Shown piece by piece: positions 48,676 to 55,628 of a stretch of 64,000 nt of DNA (its first letter is position 1; each line of letters begins with the position of its first letter). The translations under genes were made by a program, and so were the position numbers. The notes below the pieces were generated by a model. The model searched no databases, was not told the DNA's origin, and saw nothing but the letters and a program-made list of their open reading frames with translations. Source of the DNA: Streptomyces sulfonofaciens (GTDB lineage: Bacteria > Actinomycetota > Actinomycetes > Streptomycetales > Streptomycetaceae); the NCBI RefSeq assembly GCF_014656295.1, contig NZ_BNCD01000009.1, positions 266,057 to 330,056 of the forward strand, written 5' to 3'.

Positions 48676-48747
48676 ACGGCTGCTGATGAACGGCTGCTGG
48701 TGAGCGATCGCTGGTGAACGACCACCGCTGAACGACCACCGGGGGCA

Positions 48748-48783
48748 CCGTCGTCCCGCCGCACACCGGCGGCGGGACGACGG
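48748..48783 (+). terminator. Strong hairpin after the small hydrophobic protein gene
   Basis: CCGTCGTCCCGCCG (48748-48761) pairs perfectly with CGGCGGGACGACGG (48770-48783) around an 8-base loop. Preceded by short GAACGGCTGCTG/GAACGACCACC repeats. Confidence 0.6.
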
Positions 48784-48945
48784 AGGCGCCGATGAAGGAA
48801 CCGAAGAAGGAACAGACGGAGCCAGTGGCCGACGCACCGGGGAAGGCACCGACGGCTGAGAACCGCCCGGGCGCCCCGTGCGCACCCCCTCGGCCCCGAC
48901 CGGAGCCGCGGCACGGAGATCGTTCGCAGAGAATTCGCAGAGAGA

Positions 48946-49212
48946 GTGGCACTGGTCCAGAATGTAGGCAAAATTACCGATCTGACCCTGGTCCGGCTCT
49001 GGTCCGGCTCTGCTCGGGCTCTGGTCCGGCTGCCCGTCTGGGAGACCGTTGTGATTGCACTGCAAACCATCGGCTACGCACTGGGCGTCATCGCCATCGT
49101 GATCGCGACCCTGGTGTTCATGATGGGCGGCCTCTCGTACCGGCGGCCTTCGCCCCCCGAGGAGAACACCACGCCGACCACGCCCCCCAGCCGCCCGAAC
49201 GGCACCGAATGA
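48946..49212 (+). CDS. Small single-span membrane protein (88 aa)
   Basis: GTG start after AGAGAGA, a modest ribosome site. MALVQNVGKITDLTLVRLWS is followed by a transmembrane helix near residues 35-60 (TVVIALQTIGYALGVIAIVI, ATLVFMMGGLSYR) and a Pro/Thr-rich tail (SPPEENTTPTTPPSRPNGTE). The codon usage is less GC-biased than neighbours at the start. A repeat LVRLWSGSARALVRL around residues 15-29 is encoded by near-identical DNA (CTGGTCCGGCTCTGGTCCGG). The family is not recognised. Upstream is a terminator, so it would need its own promoter. Confidence 0.5.
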   Translation: MALVQNVGKITDLTLVRLWSGSARALVRLPVWETVVIALQTIGYALGVIAIVIATLVFMMGGLSYRRPSPPEENTTPTTPPSRPNGTE

Positions 49213-49950
49213 GCGCGTCCACCACCCCCGGGGACCCTGCATGCGTGATCTCCCGGCGTCCGGCTCGCGAAGGCTTCAAGAGGGTCCTCGGCGCTTACAC
49301 CTGACGTCCGCCGAGGGGTGCGGCGCGGGGCCGGTCCTCCTGCCGCTGTCGACGGCCGCCCCGCCCCGTACGGAACAGCCGGAGGGGCGCAGCCGACGCC
49401 GCCTTCCCGATCCAGAGGCACGAGGACCCCGACGCACCGCTGTCCGCGTGCCGCGCAGGCCACGTCCTGACCGCAGGCTCCGCGCAGGTGCGGAAGGCCG
49501 CCGAGAGGAGCCCGCCGACCGGACGCGAGACGCGCCTGCTGCCGCAGGCCCGCCGCGCCGCGCGCAGTGACGCGACGGAGGGGCCCGATCCGCCACCCCG
49601 CACAGGCCCGCACGGGCCCGCGCAGCCCGCACAGCCCGCGCAGCCCGCACAGCCCGCGCCGCCCGCACAGGCCCGAGTGGCACCAGGCGGACCGAGCGGG
49701 ACCAGGCGGACCGATCGTGATTGGGCGGAACTGGGCGGAACCGGGCGGACCGATCGTGATTGGACGGAACCGGGCGGGACCGGGCGGCAGATCCGTCCGA
49801 GCCGGGACGGCAGCCCATGACGACATGGATCTCGGCGCGTGCGAACGAGGGGCGGGTCGTCAGGCGACGCACGGGCGGGCCCGGACAGCACGCGCATACG
49901 CTGGCCGCACTCCGTACCGTCGAAAACACGTGCGCCAGGAAAGGAAATCC
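49213..49950. other. Low-complexity intergenic region upstream of the first exporter
   Basis: 738 bases. Contains GCCCGCACAGCCCGCGCAG-type tandem repeats at 49600-49675 and the two 20-bp repeats at 49705-49763, then an AT-richer patch before the gene at 49951. Open frames on both strands are Pro/Arg-rich artefacts of GC content. No gene supported. Confidence 0.5.
49705..49763. promoter_or_regulatory. Two 20-bp direct repeats upstream of the exporter gene
   Basis: GGCGGACCGATCGTGATTGG occurs at 49705-49724 and 49744-49763, both containing the palindrome CGATCG, spaced 39 bases. They lie ~190 bases before the exporter start and could be regulator sites. No regulator gene is adjacent. Confidence 0.4.
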
Positions 49951-51588
49951 GTGAGCAGTGGGGAGCCAGCAGAAGCGATACCGGACCACCCCTCGTCGGA
50001 TGCCGGGCCGCAGCAGGCAGTGGCCACCGCACCGGCCGCACGCGGTCGCGGCCCCGTCGTCGCCGCGCTGATGCTCTCGATGGCACTCGGCGCCATCGAC
50101 GGCACGATCGTCTCCACCGCAGTCCCGCAGATCGTCGGCGACCTCGGCGGGTTCTCCGTCTTCTCGTGGCTGTTCTCGGGCTACCTGCTCGCCGTCACCG
50201 TGACGCTCCCGCTGTACGGGAAGATCTCCGACACGTTCGGCCGCAAGCCCGTCCTCATCGTCGGCATCATCGTGTTCGTCATCGGTTCCCTGCTGTGCGC
50301 CACCGCGTGGAACATGGCCGCGCTCATCGCGTTCCGCGTGGTGCAGGGCCTCGGCGGCGGTGCCCTCCAAGGCACCGTGCAGACGATCGCCGCCGACCTC
50401 TACCCCCTGAAGGAACGCCCCAAGATCCAGGCCAAGCTGTCCACGGTGTGGGCGACCTCGTCCGTGGCGGGCCCCGCCGTCGGCGGCCTCTTCGCCGGCC
50501 ACCTCGACTGGCGCTGGATCTTCCTCATCAACCTGCCGACCGGCGCGCTCGCCCTGTGGCTGATCGTCAAACACCTGCACGAAACGAGCCGCAGCGCCGC
50601 CGCCCGCTCGGGCACCGGGGCCGCGAGGGGGGCCGCACCCGTCCGGCGGCCCCGGCTCGACTGGGCCGGCGCACTGGCCGTGTTCGCCACCGGCGCCCTG
50701 CTGGTGACCGCACTCGTCCAGGGCGGTGTGGCGTGGCCCTGGCTCTCCGCACCGAGCTTCGCCTTCTTCGGTGGCGCCGCCGCGCTCGCCGTCGCCACCG
50801 CCGTCATCGAACGCCGGGCCGCGGCACCGATCATCCCCGGCTGGGTGTGGCGCCGCCGGACCATCGCCGCCGTGAACCTCGCGCTCGGCGCCATGGGCCT
50901 GCTGACGGTCGCGCCGACCGTGTTCGTCCCCACCTACGCGCAGTCCGTACTCGGCCTCGGGCCGATCCCCGCCGGCTTCGTGCTGTCCGTGATGACGTTG
51001 AGCTGGCCCATCGCCGCCGCCCTCTCCAGTCGCGTCTACAACCGCATCGGCTTCCGCCTCACCGCCGTCACCGGCATGTCCGTCGCCACGCTGACCCTTC
51101 TCTCTTTCCCGTTCCTGCCCTTTCCCGGACAGGCCTGGCAGCCCGCGCTGGTCATGCTGGTGCTCGGCTGCGGACTCGGCCTCTTCCAACTCCCGCTGAT
51201 CATCGGCGTCCAGTCCTCGGTCGGCTGGTCCGAGCGCGGCACCGCGACCGCGTCCATCATGTTCAACCGGCAGATCGGCCAGAGCGTCGGCGCCGCGCTC
51301 TTCGGCGCCGTCGCCAACGGTGTGCTGGCCGGACGGCTCGCCCACGCGCACGGGCTCAGGCTGTCCGGCGACCTCGACTCCGTGTCACGGACCCTCGGCA
51401 ACCCCGACTCCCTGGACACGGCCGTCGCCGACTACCTGCGCCGCGCCGTGGACTCCGCCGTCGACAGCGTCTTCCTCGGCGCCGCCGGAGCCGCCGTACT
51501 CACCCTGCTGGTCCTGCTGTTCGTCGCACCGCGCCGCTTTCCCGTGATCCAGGAGGAGAGCAGACAGGAGAACGCGGACGCCTCGTGA
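49951..51588 (+). CDS. DHA2-family (EmrB/QacA-type) MFS drug exporter
   Basis: 545 residues, GTG start after AGGAAAGGA. It has 14 predicted membrane helices starting at ~residue 36 (VVAALMLSMALGAIDGTIVS). Motif A is LYGKISDTFGRKPVLIVG, motif B AFRVVQGLGGGALQG, and motif C GPAVGGLFAGHLDWRWIF. The acid residue in ALGAIDGTIVSTA is the usual DHA2 helix-1 Asp. Such proteins export hydrophobic or cationic drugs, dyes or antibiotics with proton antiport. The frame is open upstream, but the ribosome site and topology choose 49951. It is convergent with the other exporter at 51975-54647, separated by a terminator. Substrate unknown. Confidence 0.93.
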   Translation: MSSGEPAEAIPDHPSSDAGPQQAVATAPAARGRGPVVAALMLSMALGAIDGTIVSTAVPQIVGDLGGFSVFSWLFSGYLLAVTVTLPLYGKISDTFGRKPVLIVGIIVFVIGSLLCATAWNMAALIAFRVVQGLGGGALQGTVQTIAADLYPLKERPKIQAKLSTVWATSSVAGPAVGGLFAGHLDWRWIFLINLPTGALALWLIVKHLHETSRSAAARSGTGAARGAAPVRRPRLDWAGALAVFATGALLVTALVQGGVAWPWLSAPSFAFFGGAAALAVATAVIERRAAAPIIPGWVWRRRTIAAVNLALGAMGLLTVAPTVFVPTYAQSVLGLGPIPAGFVLSVMTLSWPIAAALSSRVYNRIGFRLTAVTGMSVATLTLLSFPFLPFPGQAWQPALVMLVLGCGLGLFQLPLIIGVQSSVGWSERGTATASIMFNRQIGQSVGAALFGAVANGVLAGRLAHAHGLRLSGDLDSVSRTLGNPDSLDTAVADYLRRAVDSAVDSVFLGAAGAAVLTLLVLLFVAPRRFPVIQEESRQENADAS

Positions 51589-51974
51589 CAGCGGCGGCGT
51601 CCGGGAACCCGCGACCGGCGCGCCCACTGACGGCCGGACCGGCCTGCCGTTCGTCGGCCCGAGCACGACAAGGTCGGCACCCACCCCTCCCCGCGCCCCC
51701 GACGGGGAGGAACAGGACCGACCGACCCGGCACAGGACCCGGCACTGCGCCGTCGGCTGATGGTGATCGACTCCCGGTCGCCGTCTGCCGGTCGCCGACT
51801 CGCAGTGACCGGGCCACCGGTCGCCGACTGACAGCGGCCAACCGTCGGTGATCGGCAGACAGCGGCCACCGGTCGACGGTCCGCAGACAGCGGCCAACCG
51901 GACGACGGTCGGCAAACGGAAAGGCCGGCCCGTACCCCTGTGCTCCAGGTACGGGCCGGCCTCTTACCGGAAGG
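51589..51974. other. Intergenic region between the convergent exporters
   Basis: 386 bases. The part 51760-51910 is built of short imperfect repeats (GGTCGCCGACTG, GACAGCGGCCAACCG, GACAGCGGCCACCGG). The right end holds the bidirectional terminator at 51923-51961. No gene supported. Confidence 0.55.
51923..51961. terminator. Bidirectional terminator between convergent exporters
   Basis: GGCCGGCCCGTACC (51923-51936) pairs perfectly over 14 bp with GGTACGGGCCGGCC (51948-51961) around an 11-base loop. It has A-rich sequence on the left (CGGAAA) and TCTT on the right, so it can act in both directions. Confidence 0.85.
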
Positions 51975-54647
51975 TCACTTCTCGAGGTGGCTCAGTTCCA
52001 GGTCGACGTCCTCGGCTCCCCGGCCCTCGACCCTGACAGTGGTGGTCGCCGGCGGGTAGCCACTGGCGATGAGGGAGTACCCGCCCTCGTCCAGGTCGGT
52101 GAACGCATACGCACCGTCGGGGCCGCTGGTGGCGGTGCCGACGACGTTCCCGGCCGCGTCGAGCAGGGTCAGCCGGGCATCGGCCAGCGGACGGTGGTCG
52201 GCACCGGCCCGGACGGAACCCTGCAGTTGGGCACCCGCCTGCAGGACGATCTCCATCCGGGTGATCCCGGCACCGCCGACCTGGACGAAGCGGGCGGTCG
52301 GCCGGCAGCCCGCGGCATGGACCGCGACCGTGTACTCGCCCGCGGGCAGTTCGGCCAGGGTGAAACCACCGCCCGCGTCGCTCTTGCCGGTGGCCAGCAC
52401 GTTGCCCGGGACATCCGTCACCACGACCATCGCGCCCTCCACGGGCAGGCCGTCCAGCGCACCGGTCACGACCCCTGCGAGTCCACCGCTGGCGGACAGC
52501 AACACGTCGTGGGACACCGGCTCCCGGCCGACCGTGACGGTGGACGCCTGCGGTTGGCAGCCGTCGGCGGCCGCGATCAGGACGTACGAACCGGCGCCCG
52601 GCACCGGAAGGGTGTAGCTGCCGTCCGACTGTGCGGCGGCGCGGCCCAGTTGCTGTCCGGTGTGGGAGATCAGGGTCAGCGTGGCGGCCGCCACCGGTGT
52701 GCCGTCGAAGCCCCGCACATGGCCGTGGACGGCGTCGCAGGCCGCCGGGATGTCATAGCCGCCGGCCGAGGCGAAGGCTGCCACCCGCTGGAGCTGTGCG
52801 GCTTCGGCGCCCACGAGGGCCGGCTCGGGCTGCGGCTCCCGCTCGGGCTGCGGTTCCCGCTCGGGCTGCGGCTCCCGCTCGGGGTGCAGTTCCGATTCGG
52901 GCTGCGGCTCCCGCTCGGAGCCCGGCGCAACACCCGCCCCGTCGGCGGCACCCGCCTCCAGAGCGGACGCCGCCTCGGCGGCACGCGCCTCCAGTGCGGA
53001 GATCTGCCGGAGCGGTACCTCCTTGATGAACAGGATCACCACGAAGGCGACGGCCATCACGATGGCGGCCAGCAGGAACACCGTGTGCATGGCGTCCGCG
53101 AAGCCCGCTTTGAAGGGTTCGGCCAGGCGCGGGTCCAGCTTCTGGATGAAGGAGGAGTCACTGAGGACACTGGCGGAACCGCCGCCGGAGCCGCCCTTGA
53201 GCATGCTCAGCACCGGCTTGTTCGCCGGGTCCGCCAGCACCGCCGGATCCCTCAGCGCGGCCTTGAAGCTCGCGGTCGACGCGGCTTCGGTGAACGCCGA
53301 GGCGATCTTGCCGCTGACCGTGCTGAAGAGCACCGAGAGGAAGATCGCCGTACCGGCGGTGCCGCCCATCTGCCGGAAGAAGGTGGACGAGGACGTCGCG
53401 ACGCCCATGTCCTTCAGGGGCACCGCGTTCTGCACCGCCAGGACCAGCGTCTGCATGCAGCAGCCAAGGCCCAGGCCGAAGACGGCCATGTAGACCATGG
53501 TCTGCCACAGCGGCGTGTCCCACATGACCCGGTAGTAGAAGAGCCCCATCGCGATGACCATCAGGGCGCTGCCGATGATCGGGAAGATCTTGTACCGGCC
53601 GGTGCTGGAGGTGACCTGGCCGGAGGCGATCGAGGCGGCCATCATGCCGGCCATCAGCGGCAGCATCTCCAGGCCCGACATGGTGGCACTGGCGCCCTTG
53701 ACGATCTGCAGGTACTGCGGGATCACCAGCATGCCGCCGAACATGCCCATACCGATCAGTACCCCGACCAGGCTGGTCAGGCTGAAGATCGAGTTGCGGA
53801 ACAGGCGCATCGGGATCAGGGCGGCGTCGCCCATCCAGCGCTCGACGAAGACCCAGGCGATGATGCCGACCGCACCGATCACGTAGCAGGTGAGGGACCG
53901 CGTCGAGCCCCAGCCCCAGCCACGGCCCTGCTCGGCGACGAGCAGCAGCGGCACCACACCGATGATGAGGGTGAGCGCACCCCACCAGTCGATGCGGGAC
54001 GGCCGCCGGGTGTGCGGGATGTTGAGCACCTTGGCGACGACGAACAGCGCGATGATGCCGATGGGCACGTTGACCAGGAAGACCCAGCGCCAGCCGACGA
54101 CGCCCAGGATGCTGTCCGTCCCCGCGAGGAAACCGCCGATCAGCGGCCCGCCCACACTGGAGATGCCGAACGTCGCGAGCATGTAGCCCTGGTAGCGGGC
54201 GCGTTCGCGGGGCGAGACGATGTCACCGATGATCGCCAGCGCGAGTGACATCAGACCACCGGCGCCGATGCCCTGGAAGGCCCGGAACACGGCCAGTTCG
54301 GTCATCGAGGTCGAGAAGGTGCACAGTGCCGAGCCGACGATGAAGATGCTGATCGCGGCCAGGAAGTACGGCTTGCGGCCATGGAGGTCGGACAGCTTGC
54401 CGTAGAGCGGTGTCGAGATCGTCGAGGTGATCAGGTACGCGGTGGTGGCCCAGGCCTGCTGGCTGAGGCCGTGCAGATCGTCCGCGATGGTCCGGATGGA
54501 CGTACTGACGATGGTCTGGTCGAGGGCGGCCAGGAACATGCCCAGCAGCAGGCCGCTGAGGATGGTGAGGATCTGCCGGTGGCTGAGGCCGCCCGGCGAC
54601 GCTATCGGTGTGGGCCCCGCGCTCTGCGCGGGGGCTGCATGGCTCAT
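51975..54647 (-). CDS. DHA2-family MFS transporter fused to C-terminal prealbumin-like repeats
   Basis: 890 residues, ATG with GGAGA ~10 bases upstream. Residues ~20-545 form a 14-helix DHA2 exporter: LGMFLAALDQTIVSTSIRTI, LYGKLSDLHGRKPYFLAA, FRAFQGIGAGGLMSLAL and SSVGGPLIGGFLAGTD. A charged linker (~555-620) contains four tandem EREPQP units. The C-terminal ~270 residues hold three or four beta-sandwich repeats of carboxypeptidase-regulatory/SdrD-B type: VHGHVRGFDGTPVAAATLTL, GVVTGALDGLPVEGAMVVV, GSVRAGADHRPLADARLTLL, each followed by G-x-Y/F-x-L-x-x-L-x-x-G-x-Y. Such domains usually sit outside cells, but the even helix count puts this tail in the cytoplasm by simple topology, so placement is unclear. 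Confidence 0.92.
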   Translation of the reverse strand: MSHAAPAQSAGPTPIASPGGLSHRQILTILSGLLLGMFLAALDQTIVSTSIRTIADDLHGLSQQAWATTAYLITSTISTPLYGKLSDLHGRKPYFLAAISIFIVGSALCTFSTSMTELAVFRAFQGIGAGGLMSLALAIIGDIVSPRERARYQGYMLATFGISSVGGPLIGGFLAGTDSILGVVGWRWVFLVNVPIGIIALFVVAKVLNIPHTRRPSRIDWWGALTLIIGVVPLLLVAEQGRGWGWGSTRSLTCYVIGAVGIIAWVFVERWMGDAALIPMRLFRNSIFSLTSLVGVLIGMGMFGGMLVIPQYLQIVKGASATMSGLEMLPLMAGMMAASIASGQVTSSTGRYKIFPIIGSALMVIAMGLFYYRVMWDTPLWQTMVYMAVFGLGLGCCMQTLVLAVQNAVPLKDMGVATSSSTFFRQMGGTAGTAIFLSVLFSTVSGKIASAFTEAASTASFKAALRDPAVLADPANKPVLSMLKGGSGGGSASVLSDSSFIQKLDPRLAEPFKAGFADAMHTVFLLAAIVMAVAFVVILFIKEVPLRQISALEARAAEAASALEAGAADGAGVAPGSEREPQPESELHPEREPQPEREPQPEREPQPEPALVGAEAAQLQRVAAFASAGGYDIPAACDAVHGHVRGFDGTPVAAATLTLISHTGQQLGRAAAQSDGSYTLPVPGAGSYVLIAAADGCQPQASTVTVGREPVSHDVLLSASGGLAGVVTGALDGLPVEGAMVVVTDVPGNVLATGKSDAGGGFTLAELPAGEYTVAVHAAGCRPTARFVQVGGAGITRMEIVLQAGAQLQGSVRAGADHRPLADARLTLLDAAGNVVGTATSGPDGAYAFTDLDEGGYSLIASGYPPATTTVRVEGRGAEDVDLELSHLEK

Positions 54648-55628
54648 CGTGCTGTTTCTCCCTGTCCTCCACCGACACCCCGGAGCGAGCTCCCGGGCAG
54701 TGCCGCGCATGGTGATGTGCCGGCTGGTCCTCATTGAGACGGTTCAACGACCGGACGAGCTGGAAGCGGTCCTCGGGTGGCCGTCCCTGGGGACGGCCGC
54801 GACTTCGCAGTGCCGCTCACGCCTGTACCGCTCCGGGGCGGCGAACCCGGCGCCGGTGGCGGTCAGCAGCGTGCCACGCCCGCCTTCCGGGCCCGGCCGG
54901 CGTTCGACGGGGCCCGTGGTCCGCACGGGACCCGGGCCGACGGCCGACCGTCGAAAGAGCGAGCAGGGCGCCCGCGGCCGGATCGGTGAACCACTGCGGA
55001 CCGGCCATCGCGAGTCGGACCGGCAGTGGCCGATCCGCGCCGCCGATCCCGGGCGTGGCGAGGCGTTGTTCCCGGGCTGACACCAGCCGCATGAGCCGTA
55101 TCACCTCGCCTCCCGCACCGGGGGCGGCCTCCGTTGCTGTCAGCCGGCGGGGGCTCGCGCCGACAGCGGTACCGGGGCGGCTGTTTCACCGCTCGTACCG
55201 GCGGGGCGGGGCCTGGTCCCGCGGCCATGGGCCACTCTCGTATCGATCGCCTGTTCCCTACGACATTTGCTTGGTCTCAGCAAGTATAGGACCAAGTGTT
55301 TGCCCTGGGCAACTTGGTGAGGCGAAGGGGACGAGGGGTGAGACGAGGGGGCCTCCGGCGCCGACCAACCCGGCAGACATCCCCGCACCCGAAGCCGGCA
55401 ACCGATCCGGGGGCGCCGTTCACCCCCGGCCCGAACACGGACGGCGGGCACGACACCGCCATTGGCACCCCCGAGGAGAACCGGAAACCCTCCGCGAGCA
55501 CAGGAACATATGTGCGATCGTCATCGCGCTTCACCGTACACGGGCACGACCCGCGGCCACCGCACGTCGTCCACCGCCCCGCGGGCCCACGCTCACCTGC
55601 CTGACTCGACCGGCCTGGGGGGAACGGA
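54648..55628. other. Long intergenic region between the exporter and the secreted repeat protein
   Basis: 981 bases between divergent genes. It includes the exporter leader (54648-54760), a GC-rich middle with no supported gene, and the inverted repeats at 55266-55318 followed by a G-rich purine stretch. Open frames show no family signature. No regulator gene is found despite operator-like repeats. Confidence 0.5.
55266..55318. promoter_or_regulatory. Pair of operator-like inverted repeats
   Basis: TTGCTTGGTCTCAGCAA (arms TTGCT/AGCAA, ~55267-55283) and a longer imperfect palindrome with outer arms ACCAAG (55291-55296) and CTTGGT (55313-55318) and inner TTGCCC/GGGCAA. They are in an AT-richer patch. 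TTGG/CCAA arms recur in both, suggesting one regulator binding twice. Confidence 0.45.

Noticed and set aside
51764..51910. Short regularly recurring GACAGCGGCCA-type units resembling a CRISPR array
   Set aside because: Units are 12-15 bases, imperfect, without spacers of constant length, and no cas gene is present.
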